A stretch of DNA of 64,000 nt, taken from contig NZ_AUHN01000005.1 in the NCBI RefSeq assembly GCF_000423205.1, positions 434,001-498,000 of the forward strand, written 5' to 3'. The stretch comes from Jonesia quinghaiensis DSM 15701 (lineage in GTDB: Bacteria; Actinomycetota; Actinomycetes; Actinomycetales; Cellulomonadaceae). Below the pieces are notes generated by a model. It did not search any database. It was not told the origin of the DNA and saw only the letters and a program-made list of their open reading frames with translations. Shown one piece after another: positions 8,556 through 17,023 of this stretch. Numbering within the stretch: the stretch's first letter is position 1; each line of letters begins with the position of its first letter. Made by a program: the position numbers and the translations under genes.

Positions 8556-9821
8556 TCAGCCTAGCTGGCCGGCTTTCGCTTTCACTGCGCTAGCCAACGT
8601 AGGGGTTAACGGCAGCAGGGGGGTGAGCATTGCCCCAAAGGCGTGGTAAATGTCAGGCTTACCAGGCCACACGTGACCACTTGGCTGGTTGTGGGTGTCC
8701 AACTCGTGGTGCCAGGACCCGTTGATGTCATCCCGGAAGAAACGGCGCACATGCCCCAGCCATTCTTCGTAGTCTTTCGCATAAAACGGGGCATCAGTAG
8801 CGTGGAACAATGCTGCCGCAGCCGCGAGCGCTTCTGCTGGGACCCAGTGCATTCGGGTTTCCACCACAGGGGTGCCGTGCCAGTTAGTGGTGTACACAAA
8901 CCCCATTTCACCTGCGGTGGAGCGGCGCCAACCGTCACCAATGGCACGTGAGTACAGTGAGCGTGCAGACTCCTGGAGCCAGGGGTGTTCACCGGGTTGT
9001 AGTGCATCAAGGTGGAGCAGGAGGCGCGCCCACTCGATACCGTGTCCCACTGTTGCACCGTATGGTTTGAATTTGTCGTCTTTTCGGTCTTCGTTGTACT
9101 CCAGCAGGGGTTTCCATGCAGGGGTGAAGTGTTCCGGGATGCGCCACCCATTGGGTGCTGCCCAGCTGAGTGCAACTGTGCGGGCTATGCCCAGTGCGCG
9201 GTCGTGCCACCGGGTTTCACCGGTGACATCTCCGGCTGCAAGCAGCGCCTCAACGGCGTGCATGTTTGCGTTCACACCACGGTAGTCGCTGAGCTGGGTC
9301 CACGATGCGTCCCACTCATCAACGTGTAGGCCGCTGGACTCTTCGAAGAAGCGGAGGTCTAAAACTTCCAGTGCGTCTGTGAGGAGTTGCTCGGCTCCGC
9401 GTAGGCCGGCAGCAACCGCTGAGGTTGCGGCAAGGACAACAAAGGCGTGCGCGTAGGCGCTTTTTGTGGTGTCATCTGCGGTGTCGTAGAGGTCTGGGTC
9501 AGCGTCGATCCGGGCGTTCCACCCTCCGTTGGTGTGGTCACGCAACGGGCCGCTGATCAGTGCGTCGAGCCCGTTTTGGGCGATCTTTTGGGCGCCTTCG
9601 TGCCCCATCAGGGCGCCAATGGCATAGCAGTGCACCATGCGGCAGGTGATCCACGTCTGAATGCCGTGGCGGGGGTCAACGGTTCCGTGCTCGTCAAGCC
9701 AGCCTGCCCCGCGCCCGTCTACCATTGTGTGTTGGGCGAAGTCGAGCAGTGCGTGTGCCTCGGTGGCCAACCAGGAGTGGTGGGTGGCTGAGGTCAGTGC
9801 TGGGCCAGTGTGGTCAGTCAT
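8556..9821 (-). CDS. AGE-family sugar isomerase/epimerase (mannose isomerase-like)
   Basis: A 421-residue member of the N-acylglucosamine 2-epimerase superfamily, which folds as an (alpha/alpha)6 barrel. Visible blocks are WITCRMVHCYAIGALMG near the start, GGWNARIDADP, SDYRGVNANMHAVEALLAA, GATVGHGIEWARLLLHL and WPGKPDIYHAFGA near the end. The last block resembles the aldose-ketose isomerases (YihS and mannose isomerase group) more than true N-acylglucosamine epimerases. With a beta-mannosidase nearby, conversion of mannose to fructose is a reasonable guess. An AAGGAAG box precedes the ATG. It lies 12 bases behind the CE7 esterase gene and forms an operon with it. Confidence 0.87.
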   Translation of the reverse strand: MTDHTGPALTSATHHSWLATEAHALLDFAQHTMVDGRGAGWLDEHGTVDPRHGIQTWITCRMVHCYAIGALMGHEGAQKIAQNGLDALISGPLRDHTNGGWNARIDADPDLYDTADDTTKSAYAHAFVVLAATSAVAAGLRGAEQLLTDALEVLDLRFFEESSGLHVDEWDASWTQLSDYRGVNANMHAVEALLAAGDVTGETRWHDRALGIARTVALSWAAPNGWRIPEHFTPAWKPLLEYNEDRKDDKFKPYGATVGHGIEWARLLLHLDALQPGEHPWLQESARSLYSRAIGDGWRRSTAGEMGFVYTTNWHGTPVVETRMHWVPAEALAAAAALFHATDAPFYAKDYEEWLGHVRRFFRDDINGSWHHELDTHNQPSGHVWPGKPDIYHAFGAMLTPLLPLTPTLASAVKAKAGQLG

Positions 9822-9833
9822 GTTCTTCCTTGG

Positions 9834-10805
9834 TCAGATGCGTGCTGCGAGCCAGGTGAGTTGTCGTGCCGTGTGGTGTAGTTGCCCCCCTTCGTGTCCG
9901 TTGTAGGGGTACACCTCTATGGTCTTATCGGTTGCTTGGTACGCATTAAAAGCGCTGTATACCGTTGAGGGTGGGCAAATGGCGTCCATGAGGGCAACGG
10001 AGAATAGCGTGGGTGCTGTGGCGTTGCGAGCAAAGTTCACACCGTCAAAATACGACAGCGTGGTGAACACGTGGTCAACCTGGTTGCGGTGCACTGCGAG
10101 ATACCGGGTAATTTCATGGTACGGGTCAGAATCAGTGATCGACGTTGCCCGCTCATAGTTACACAAGAACGGCACATCAGGCATCGCAGCGACGATGCTC
10201 GTCCCGGCTAGGCCCGCAGCGGCCAGTGCGATGCCCCCACCTTGGCTTGCGCCCACCACCGCGATGCGGTTGGGGTCGACTTGGGGCAGGGTGGCAACAG
10301 CGTCAATGGCGCGCACAGCATCAGTGAATACTCGGCGGTAGTAGTACTCGTTGGGGTCCTGAATGCCTTGAGTCATATACCCGGGCAGTGCAGGTCCAGA
10401 ACCAGTCGGGTCGGGTGTGTGCCCACCATTACCCCATGCAGAACCTTGACCACGGGTGTCCATTTTCAGGTGAACATACCCTGCGTTGGCCCACAGCAGG
10501 TTTTCGTGCGGCAAACCGCGCCCACCGCCGTACCCGACATACTCCACCAACGCTGGCAACGGGGCGTCAGCGTGGGCGGGCATCGTCAGCCATGCTTTGA
10601 TGCGGTGCCCACCAAACCCGGAATATTCCACGTCCCAGATCCGCACGTGAGGCAGGTTCGCGTCGATCTCGTTCAGCGTGACATCAACGTCGAAGCTGCG
10701 AGCTTGCGCCAGGGTGTTATCCCAAAAATCGGTGAAGTCCGCCGGGCGGCGTACATCAGGGGTGTAGGTGGCAAGTTCAGCGGGGGACAAATCAAAAAAA
10801 GCCAT
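9834..10805 (-). CDS. CE7 acetyl esterase (acetylxylan esterase/cephalosporin-C deacetylase family)
   Basis: A 323-residue alpha/beta hydrolase of the AXE1/CE7 family without a signal peptide. The nucleophile Ser is in VVGASQGGG (about residue 190), the Asp in ALMDAICPPST and the His in YNGHEGG. The characteristic KMDTRGQGS and EYYYRRVFTDAVRAID blocks are present. Members remove acetyl groups from short acetylated oligosaccharides inside the cell, which here fits acetylated mannan or xylan fragments imported by the neighbouring transporter. The ATG follows an AAGGAA box. It is the first gene of an operon with the AGE isomerase. It lies 107 bases downstream of the ROK gene and may be read from the same promoter. 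Confidence 0.92.
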   Translation of the reverse strand: MAFFDLSPAELATYTPDVRRPADFTDFWDNTLAQARSFDVDVTLNEIDANLPHVRIWDVEYSGFGGHRIKAWLTMPAHADAPLPALVEYVGYGGGRGLPHENLLWANAGYVHLKMDTRGQGSAWGNGGHTPDPTGSGPALPGYMTQGIQDPNEYYYRRVFTDAVRAIDAVATLPQVDPNRIAVVGASQGGGIALAAAGLAGTSIVAAMPDVPFLCNYERATSITDSDPYHEITRYLAVHRNQVDHVFTTLSYFDGVNFARNATAPTLFSVALMDAICPPSTVYSAFNAYQATDKTIEVYPYNGHEGGQLHHTARQLTWLAARI

Positions 10806-10912
10806 GGTGTTCCTTGGTGACGAGGGTAGTGGATTGTCATTACGTGTCAGGTGCCGATGCGTGCGCTGCGTCCCTGCGGCGTACGCACGGCTTAAGTTTA
10901 TGCGGTAAACAA

Positions 10913-12190
10913 TTACGGTGACAGGGTCGACAGCTCGCTCACCACACCAGATTTGCGGACATTGGCAGCCAACGACGTCGAACGCTCGGGCACAAACTGC
11001 GCCTGCAACACTAACGCAGCGGCGCCAATAGCCGGAGCAGTCTCCGCAGACTGCGACAATCGCACCTCCACCGCATGGTTATCACGCGCAAAAAACGACG
11101 ATGCCAACGTTTCTCGAATCGCTGGAACATAAATGTGACTCGCCGCCGCGAAACTCGACCCCGTCAACACCAACATCCGAACATCCAACATGTTCGCCAC
11201 AGACTGCGCAGCCACTCCCACATAACGGGCAGAACGTTCCAACAACTGCCGCGCCCCAGCATCACCCATCCGCGAAGCCCGAGCAATCGCCGCAAACCGC
11301 TGAGTAATCGGAGACCCTTCCCCAAGTGCGTCCAACCCGGCAGCCTGCACAATCCGCGGATCAAGAGCAGCCTCCGCGACCACCGCAGCAGGTCCCGCCA
11401 GTGCCTCAAAACACCCACGAGCCCCACACCAACACACCGGACCATCAATATTTGCGCTGGTATGACCAATCTCCCCGGCATTCCCCGAAGCCCCGCGGTA
11501 CGCCGTCCCATTAATCACAATGCCCGCACCAAGCCCAGTACCCAAATAAAGCGCCGCGAAATTCTCCTCACGCTGCGTCCCCCCAGCCCAGTACTCACCG
11601 ATCGCCGCCGCCGTGGCATCGTTCTCCAAAAGCACCGGCAACCCGGAGACCTCCGCAAGGCGAGTATCAAGGGGAAAATCCTCCCACGACCGCATAAAAG
11701 GCGGCGTCAAATGCATACCCGCCCGCGAGGACAAAGGCCCAGGAGAAACCAGCCCTAAACCAAGGATGCGCTCGCGGGCTATCCCGATAGATTCGACGAG
11801 CATGTCGATTTCTTTGGCCATGCGGTCGACAACTTCGGTGGGGTCAGCGTGGCCTGGGCCGGGGCGAGCAAGGCGTGCTACGGGTGCGCCAGCCAGGTTT
11901 GTCACGGCGTAGGTGATCGCGCCGTGGTCAAGGTGAACGCCTACCGCGTAGCGGGCCGTGGGGTTGAGTTCGAGGAGGACTCGGGGTTTTCCGCCCGTTG
12001 ATTCGGCCCGCCCAATTTCGATAACTAAGTCTGCGTCTAAGAGCTTGCGGACCACATTGGACACGGTTGCGCCGGTCAGGCCGGTCACGCTGGCGATGCC
12101 CACGCGTGAGATGGTTCCTGCTGCGCGAATGGCATCGAGAACCACAGAGGTGCTGCCGGTGGTGGCCAGGGTGCGTGGCTGCTGTCTCAC
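10913..12190 (-). CDS. ROK-family transcriptional repressor
   Basis: A 425-residue ROK protein of the NagC/XylR/Mlc type. The N-terminal winged helix runs through VVLDAIRAAGTISRVGIA and TGLTGATVSNVVRKLLD. The ROK sugar-kinase-like domain has ENDATAAAIGEYWAGG, LGTGLGAGIVING and the zinc motif CWCGARGCFE. The start is taken as GTG 12190 because AGGAG lies just upstream (complement of 12197-12201). Longer in-frame extensions run into the duplicated 279-bp repeat and are not credible. It is divergent from the ABC transporter genes and probably represses them, and perhaps the CE7-AGE pair behind it, until a sugar is bound. Confidence 0.92.
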   Translation of the reverse strand: MRQQPRTLATTGSTSVVLDAIRAAGTISRVGIASVTGLTGATVSNVVRKLLDADLVIEIGRAESTGGKPRVLLELNPTARYAVGVHLDHGAITYAVTNLAGAPVARLARPGPGHADPTEVVDRMAKEIDMLVESIGIARERILGLGLVSPGPLSSRAGMHLTPPFMRSWEDFPLDTRLAEVSGLPVLLENDATAAAIGEYWAGGTQREENFAALYLGTGLGAGIVINGTAYRGASGNAGEIGHTSANIDGPVCWCGARGCFEALAGPAAVVAEAALDPRIVQAAGLDALGEGSPITQRFAAIARASRMGDAGARQLLERSARYVGVAAQSVANMLDVRMLVLTGSSFAAASHIYVPAIRETLASSFFARDNHAVEVRLSQSAETAPAIGAAALVLQAQFVPERSTSLAANVRKSGVVSELSTLSP

Positions 12191-12207
12191 GGTGTTCTCC
12201 TGTTCGA

Positions 12208-12486
12208 GGCGTCTTCGCCCGCGGTGTGTGGGACGACGCGTATGGTGCACATCCAGTATGCCCGGGCATCTTCGCCGTGGTGGACCATCACTGGTTGAGG
12301 TGTTTGGCAACGATCTGGTCACTGCTGTTGACTTACTTTATTCAATTGATTAAGAATACTGCAAGGGGAGACGCACATCACCCCGTTCGCACACCACGAC
12401 CCTCAACACAATGGCTGTGTTGAGTCAAGGAGAGGATCAATGATGTTCCCTCGCACCGCGCGACAGATTGCTGCCGTTGGCGCAAT
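12208..12486 (+). repeat. 279-bp direct repeat, copy A
   Basis: Matches 14392-14670 with a constant offset of 2184 bases and one mismatch (T at 12472 against C at 14656). It contains the ROK/transporter intergenic region, the transporter promoter and the first 16 codons of the binding-protein gene. Copy A is attached to the intact ROK gene but its binding-protein reading frame is broken off. This shows that the DNA between the copies was inserted here with duplication of the target. Confidence 0.95.
12328..12356 (+). promoter_or_regulatory. Sigma-70-type promoter in repeat copy A
   Basis: TTGACT (12328-12333), a 17-base spacer and TAAGAA (12351-12356). The spacer and -10 carry the AT-rich palindrome TCAATTGA, a plausible ROK operator. 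The same promoter occurs in copy B before the intact transporter gene. Copy A now reads into the inserted genes. Confidence 0.55.
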
Positions 12487-12502
12487 GCGCATAGCATTCT
12501 GA
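12440..12502 (+). pseudogene. Truncated start of the sugar-binding-protein gene
   Basis: ATG at 12440 with the same AGGAGAGG-type ribosome site as the intact gene at 14624. The reading frame is identical for the first 16 codons (MMFPRTARQIAAVGA), then leaves homology at 12486 and stops after 20 codons at TGA 12500. It is a leftover of the duplication, although it may still be translated as a leader peptide. The following 12503-12704 shows no gene. It contains a possible weak promoter (TTGAAA at 12638, TAGAAT about 12669) for the next gene. Confidence 0.85.
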
Positions 12503-12704
12503 CGTCAAAGCGGTGTGAAATGCCTTAGATAGAGAACCTGTAAGAATATGCGCGAGTGCGCCGAGAAGCCTTTTTGAAGCCCGTCACATGAACTGGGTGG
12601 AGAGCTGAACCGTGCCCGTAATTTCGACTAAATACCTTGAAATGATGGCTAAGAAGTCCTGCTGCGTTTAGAATAGGGTCAACCGGTGTGTTACGGTAAA
12701 TAGT

Positions 12705-13949
12705 ATGAAAGTACAGAACAGCGCATGGAGCCTACCTGTAGCCCTTGTTATAACAAGCGCGCTATCTCTAATCAATGTCAGTGCCTCGGCAGGAGAAAAT
12801 TCTGGCCTTTTAGAAACAGCATCCAAGGCTATTGCCGATCAGGTTGATGCTGGTGAACTAAGTGCGGCGATCGATAACTATGACGCAAGCAACAAAGCCT
12901 CCGTCATTGACCTAGTAGACGTTGTTGCGCCCGAAGAAAGTATTTACATCAATGACGCACCCGACGTAGATATTAATGATGCATGGATAGCCGGAGGGTT
13001 TGATGACGAGACCTCGGTTGGCCTGAAACTCTCAGGCGCTGGTAGTGCTGACATCGTTGATGGGGTAGCTGTGAGCGGTGATCCTGATATGGGTATTGAA
13101 TCCGTATCGCGTGCGACACCAAATGGAGCTCAAGTCGTTGCAGTCATCGATAACCAAAAGACAGCACAAGAACTAGCATTCGACTTAGATGTTCCTGATG
13201 CCGCTACACTTACCCAACTGCCTGATGGGTCAATCACAATCAGCGCACCAGTGGAAATTGAAGTGTCTCTACCCGGTGAAGATGCACGTATAGAAGCGCA
13301 GGCAGAGCAGATTATTGGTGCTAACGTAACACTTGATGACCTTGATTCACTGACTGATGAACAGTGGAATGCGTTGGCTGATATACCTGATGCGGAAACC
13401 AAAACGGTGACAAGCATCCAAGAGATTGCTGTCATCGAAGAACCCTGGGCCATTGACGCAAACGGAAAAGCCCTTGAGACCGAGTACGTTCTTAATGGAA
13501 CAGCGTTGATTCAAAAAATCGCTACAACGGAAGACACTGCATATCCGGTCATCGCAGATCCTAGTTGGACTTGGTGGGTAAAGAAAGGTGCTGCATGTGC
13601 AAGTGGTGTTCTTGCCATGGCAACTTTTGGATATGCTCGCGTTTCGGTCAGTATCGCGAAACTTGTGGTGCAGATGAAGAAGGCTTCAAGTGCGAGCAAA
13701 TTGGGCAGAGCGTATAGTGCTTGGAAAAAGCTAGGCTCAACTGACTCAAAGCGATTTGCTGAATTCGGAAAGCAAATTAAGAGTCTTGCTAGCTTAGTCG
13801 TGAAACACGGTAACCGCGCCTTGGGTAGGCATCGCTCCGTTGCTGGAGCGAAAGGTCGAGCAGCAGTCACATTCCTGCAAGAAGGCGCGAAGGCGGTTGG
13901 AACGGCCTTTGGGGTGTATCAATGCTGGGAAATGGTGGACGCACTCTAG
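12705..13949 (+). CDS. Secreted protein of unknown function in the inserted segment
   Basis: 414 residues. A signal peptide ends about residue 29 (hydrophobic core SLPVALVITSALSLINV, cleavage after SASA). The middle is acidic and rich in Asp, Ala, Ile and Val. Near residue 283 comes YPVIADPSW, a motif I associate with secreted actinobacterial proteins whose C-terminus varies. The last 130 residues are different in kind: a hydrophobic stretch (CASGVLAMATFGYARVSVSI), many Lys/Arg, and two cysteines (one at the start of the hydrophobic stretch, one near the end in YQCWEM). This architecture would fit an exported peptide with a basic, membrane-active C-terminus. Codon use is clearly more AT-rich than in the flanking glycosidase genes. 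I do not recognise a named family. It lies between the two 279-bp repeats, and the next gene is a small membrane protein. Confidence 0.8.
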   Translation: MKVQNSAWSLPVALVITSALSLINVSASAGENSGLLETASKAIADQVDAGELSAAIDNYDASNKASVIDLVDVVAPEESIYINDAPDVDINDAWIAGGFDDETSVGLKLSGAGSADIVDGVAVSGDPDMGIESVSRATPNGAQVVAVIDNQKTAQELAFDLDVPDAATLTQLPDGSITISAPVEIEVSLPGEDARIEAQAEQIIGANVTLDDLDSLTDEQWNALADIPDAETKTVTSIQEIAVIEEPWAIDANGKALETEYVLNGTALIQKIATTEDTAYPVIADPSWTWWVKKGAACASGVLAMATFGYARVSVSIAKLVVQMKKASSASKLGRAYSAWKKLGSTDSKRFAEFGKQIKSLASLVVKHGNRALGRHRSVAGAKGRAAVTFLQEGAKAVGTAFGVYQCWEMVDAL

Positions 13950-13980
13950 CGATTCGATCGTAAGGGAAAGAAGTAATCTA

Positions 13981-14205
13981 GTGGAGAAAATCGTCTTTAC
14001 GATACTTTCGGTTGGGCTCGCTTTGTCGTTTGTGCTGATGTTCATCATCAGCAAGAACGAACGCGCCGTTACAGAGCCTGATAAGCCTTTCGGAGTAAAG
14101 GAATTCCGAGAAGGATTTGGCAGATCAGATTGGGCTACTTTCGTGGTGTTCCTAGCCTTCACGATCACGGCTGTTATCGCTTGGGTAGTAGACCTCGCCG
14201 CCTAA
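13981..14205 (+). CDS. Small two-helix membrane protein, unknown function
   Basis: 74 residues from GTG 13981, chosen because AAGGGAAAGAAG precedes it. There are two transmembrane helices (IVFTILSVGLALSFVLMFII and WATFVVFLAFTITAVIAWVV) joined by a charged loop of about 30 residues. The start lies 31 bases after the stop of the secreted protein, so the pair is almost certainly co-transcribed. The layout of an exported protein followed by a tiny membrane protein resembles bacteriocin/immunity or toxin/immunity pairs, but no motif proves this. A strong terminator follows. Confidence 0.75.
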   Translation: MEKIVFTILSVGLALSFVLMFIISKNERAVTEPDKPFGVKEFREGFGRSDWATFVVFLAFTITAVIAWVVDLAA

Positions 14206-14215
14206 CATACGATCG

Positions 14216-14253
14216 GCAAAGTGTGCTTCAGAGCGTTCTGAAGCACACTTTGC
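14216..14253. terminator. Terminator of the inserted two-gene module
   Basis: A 17-bp perfect stem (GCAAAGTGTGCTTCAGA at 14216-14232 with its complement at 14237-14253) and a 4-nt loop, 10 bases after the small membrane gene. It isolates the inserted genes from the transporter operon. Confidence 0.85.
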
Positions 14254-14391
14254 TGTGTGCGACGAGTGGCGCGTTAGAGTGGTTAGATATGCAATTCGGT
14301 CCTACGATGCATAGCGTTCTTGATCGGATCAAAGTGCTCCTTATGTGCCGTTGACTACCGGCGCTGTTACAAGAAGAGTGCATGATAGCAG

Positions 14392-14670
14392 GGCGTCTTC
14401 GCCCGCGGTGTGTGGGACGACGCGTATGGTGCACATCCAGTATGCCCGGGCATCTTCGCCGTGGTGGACCATCACTGGTTGAGGTGTTTGGCAACGATCT
14501 GGTCACTGCTGTTGACTTACTTTATTCAATTGATTAAGAATACTGCAAGGGGAGACGCACATCACCCCGTTCGCACACCACGACCCTCAACACAATGGCT
14601 GTGTTGAGTCAAGGAGAGGATCAATGATGTTCCCTCGCACCGCGCGACAGATTGCCGCCGTTGGCGCAAT
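14392..14670 (+). repeat. 279-bp direct repeat, copy B
   Basis: Second copy of 12208-12486. It supplies a complete promoter (TTGACT 14512-14517, TAAGAA 14535-14540) and continues into the intact binding-protein gene. The left edge has no homology to the sequence left of copy A, so the repeat boundaries are sharp. There are no terminal inverted repeats and no transposase. Confidence 0.95.
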
Positions 14671-15928
14671 CGCCTCGATGCTGGCACTCAGTGCCTGCTC
14701 ATCCGACTCTGACTCTGCAGAAGGCGATGTCACCCTCAAAGTACTCACCTGGCGCACCGACCTGGTTGAAGACGGCACATTCGACGAATACGCAGAGCGC
14801 TTCACCGAAGCCAACCCCACCATCAACGTCGAGTTCGAAGGGATCACTGACTACGAAGGTGAAGTCAAAACCCGTATGAGCACCGACAACTACGGCGATG
14901 TTCTCGGCATTGTGGGAACAGTCCAACCCAACCAACTCGGTGACTTCTTCGAACCACTAGGCACCGTTGATGAGATTGAAGAAACCTACCGGTTCGTTCG
15001 AGAAAAGGCCTATGACGGCCAGGTGTACGGTATTCCAGTTGTGGGAAACACTCAGGGAATCGTGTACAACAAAAATGTGTGGGCCGAAGCTGGCCTCACT
15101 GACTACCCCACCACCCCTGAAGACTTCATCGCGGCACTGGAAAAGATCAAATCCTCCACCGACGCCGTGCCCATGTACACCAACTACGCAGCTGGTTGGA
15201 CCCTGACCCAGTGGGAAGGGCACCGCGGAGAAATCTCAGCTGACCCAAACTACGTCAACTCACTGCTCGAAACGGACAACCCCTGGACGCAAGGGTCAGA
15301 CCACTTCGTCATTGACTCACTGCTCTATGACACAGTCGCAGCAGGACTGATCGAAGAAGACCCCACCACCACCGACTGGGAACTGTCCAAAGACCTCCTC
15401 GCCACCGGTGACGTCGCCACCATGGTGCTTGGTTCCTGGGCGATCGTTCAGATGCAACAAGCTGCGGTTGACAACGGCGGTGCCGCTGAGGACATCGGCT
15501 ACATGCCTTTCCCATACCAGGTTGATGGAAAGTTCCACGGTTCAGTGGGCGGCGACTACAACCAAGCAATCAACGTCAACTCAGAGCACAAAGAAGAAGC
15601 ACGCCTGTGGATTGACTGGTTCAACAACGAATCAGGCTACGCAGAGTCACAGGGTGGTCTGTCCCCACTGAAGGACTCCCCAGAACCACAAGTCCTCCAA
15701 GACTTCGCGGCAGCAGGCGTGGAATACGTAGAACAACTCCCAGCCGAGCCCGGCATGGAAGGCAAAATCGACGAGATCGACAACACCGCCGAGATCGGTT
15801 TGTGGCAGGACATGTACCGCAAGCGCATCATCGACGCAGCACGTGGCCAAGCAGATGAAACCAAAGAGGACATCTTCGCTGACCTCAACGCACGGTGGAA
15901 GGAAGCCCGCGCAGAGGTCATGGGCTAA
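14624..15928 (+). CDS. Sugar ABC transporter substrate-binding lipoprotein
   Basis: 434 residues, an extracellular family 1 solute-binding protein anchored as a lipoprotein. The signal peptide ends in the lipobox LSAC (about residues 22-25), followed by a Ser/Asp linker. Mature-domain blocks include VLTWRTDLVEDGTFDEYAER, GIPVVGNTQGIVYNKNVWAE and GDVATMVLGSWAIVQMQQ. The start has AAGGAGAGG upstream. It would capture an oligosaccharide for the two permeases that follow; with the adjacent GH2 beta-mannosidase, a manno- or glucomanno-oligosaccharide is likely. Its first codons and promoter are duplicated at 12208-12486. No ATP-binding subunit is in the cluster, so a shared MsiK-type ATPase elsewhere is expected. 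Confidence 0.93.
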   Translation: MMFPRTARQIAAVGAIASMLALSACSSDSDSAEGDVTLKVLTWRTDLVEDGTFDEYAERFTEANPTINVEFEGITDYEGEVKTRMSTDNYGDVLGIVGTVQPNQLGDFFEPLGTVDEIEETYRFVREKAYDGQVYGIPVVGNTQGIVYNKNVWAEAGLTDYPTTPEDFIAALEKIKSSTDAVPMYTNYAAGWTLTQWEGHRGEISADPNYVNSLLETDNPWTQGSDHFVIDSLLYDTVAAGLIEEDPTTTDWELSKDLLATGDVATMVLGSWAIVQMQQAAVDNGGAAEDIGYMPFPYQVDGKFHGSVGGDYNQAINVNSEHKEEARLWIDWFNNESGYAESQGGLSPLKDSPEPQVLQDFAAAGVEYVEQLPAEPGMEGKIDEIDNTAEIGLWQDMYRKRIIDAARGQADETKEDIFADLNARWKEARAEVMG

Positions 15929-15964
15929 TCCACCCCTAGCGCATAACAGCCCACTCACAATCGT

Positions 15965-15993
15965 GGCGGGCGCCGTGACTTCAGGCGCCCGCC
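15965..15993 (+). terminator. Intercistronic hairpin between binding protein and permease
   Basis: A 10-bp perfect stem (GGCGGGCGCC 15965-15974, GGCGCCCGCC 15984-15993), 9-nt loop, no T-run. In this position it more likely reduces read-through or stabilises the upstream mRNA, giving more binding protein than permease, than ends the operon. Confidence 0.6.
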
Positions 15994-16048
15994 CCAGGGC
16001 AACGCGCACCCACCCCACCCTTGAGACCCGCAGTGACGCGAGGAAACC

Positions 16049-17023
16049 ATGGCAACGCATACCGATGGCTCAGCACCCGCCCGGGTAGCTAAGAAGCTCC
16101 GAAAGAACGACATTCAACACAATGACCCCAGCCCTCGCCGGCGCCGCCGGTCCAGCGGATGGGGGTGGGTAGGGACCCCGTACCTCTTCCTTCTTGTCCC
16201 CGTGATCTTGCTCCTCGGGTTGACGTACTACCCGGTAGCCAACATGTTTTGGTACTCAGTCACTGACTGGGACGGTCTAGCCAAAACCAAAGATTTTGTT
16301 GGTTTTGACAACTTCGTCACCGTGTTCACCAGCCCTGAATACTTCGCCGTCTTCAAAGTGTCGCTGTACTACTTCTTTGCCTCATTCCTGCAAATGGGCA
16401 TCGCCTTGTACTTCGCCACAGTCCTTAGCTTTAACACCCGATTCAGGAACTTCTTCAAAGGGGTGCTGTTCTTCCCCTACCTGATTAACGGTGTGGCAAT
16501 TGGCTTCATCTTCTTGTACTTCTTCCGCCCCGACGGCACCCTGGACGCTCTCATGGGGATCCTTGGGCTCGGCGATCACACCCAACACTGGCTGGGGGAG
16601 CGCTCCATTGCGAACTATTCCCTCGCCGCAACCTCAGTATGGCGATACACCGGCCTGAACTTCGTGTTGTTCCTCGGTGCCATCCAATCCATCCCAGGGG
16701 AAATCTACGAAGCTGCTGAAATTGACGGAGCGAACAAGTGGCACCAATTCCGGTACATCATTGCTCCCTCAATCCGTCCGATCATCGGCCTATCCTTCAT
16801 TCTTGCTATCTCCGGGTCACTGTCGGTCTTTGAAATCCCCTACGTCATGACCGGTGGCGCCAACGGCACTGAAACCTTCGTCATCAAAACAGTGGATACC
16901 GCCTTCAAATTCAACAAAGTTGGGCAAGCCTCAGCGATGGCCGTTGTCCTGCTTGCCATTGTTTTGGTGGTCACGTGGATGCAGAAACGCCTCATCCCCG
17001 ACGAGAAAGTCAACCAGTCATGA
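16049..17023 (+). CDS. Sugar ABC transporter permease (MalF type)
   Basis: 324 residues with a basic cytoplasmic N-terminus (RRRRRSSGWGWVG) and six predicted membrane helices. The EAA loop that contacts the ATPase reads YEAAEIDGANKWHQFRYIIA. The ATG 16049 follows GAGGAAA. It pairs with the next gene, whose ATG overlaps this stop (ATGA at 17020-17023), so the two permeases are made in equal amounts. Together with the upstream lipoprotein they form a CUT1-type importer. Confidence 0.94.
   Translation: MATHTDGSAPARVAKKLRKNDIQHNDPSPRRRRRSSGWGWVGTPYLFLLVPVILLLGLTYYPVANMFWYSVTDWDGLAKTKDFVGFDNFVTVFTSPEYFAVFKVSLYYFFASFLQMGIALYFATVLSFNTRFRNFFKGVLFFPYLINGVAIGFIFLYFFRPDGTLDALMGILGLGDHTQHWLGERSIANYSLAATSVWRYTGLNFVLFLGAIQSIPGEIYEAAEIDGANKWHQFRYIIAPSIRPIIGLSFILAISGSLSVFEIPYVMTGGANGTETFVIKTVDTAFKFNKVGQASAMAVVLLAIVLVVTWMQKRLIPDEKVNQS

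Noticed and set aside
11075-11758. Plus-strand ORF of 227 codons inside the ROK gene
   Set aside because: Arg/Pro/His-rich antisense frame of the ROK repressor; composition is typical of shadow ORFs in high-GC DNA.
12191-12322. N-terminal extension of the ROK protein
   Set aside because: The extension is Arg/Pro-rich, lies in the duplicated promoter repeat, and is also open in copy B (14392-14506) where there is no ROK gene; the GTG at 12190 has a proper AGGAG.
12208-14670. Insertion sequence or composite transposon
   Set aside because: No transposase, no terminal inverted repeats, and a 279-bp duplication is far longer than any transposition target duplication.
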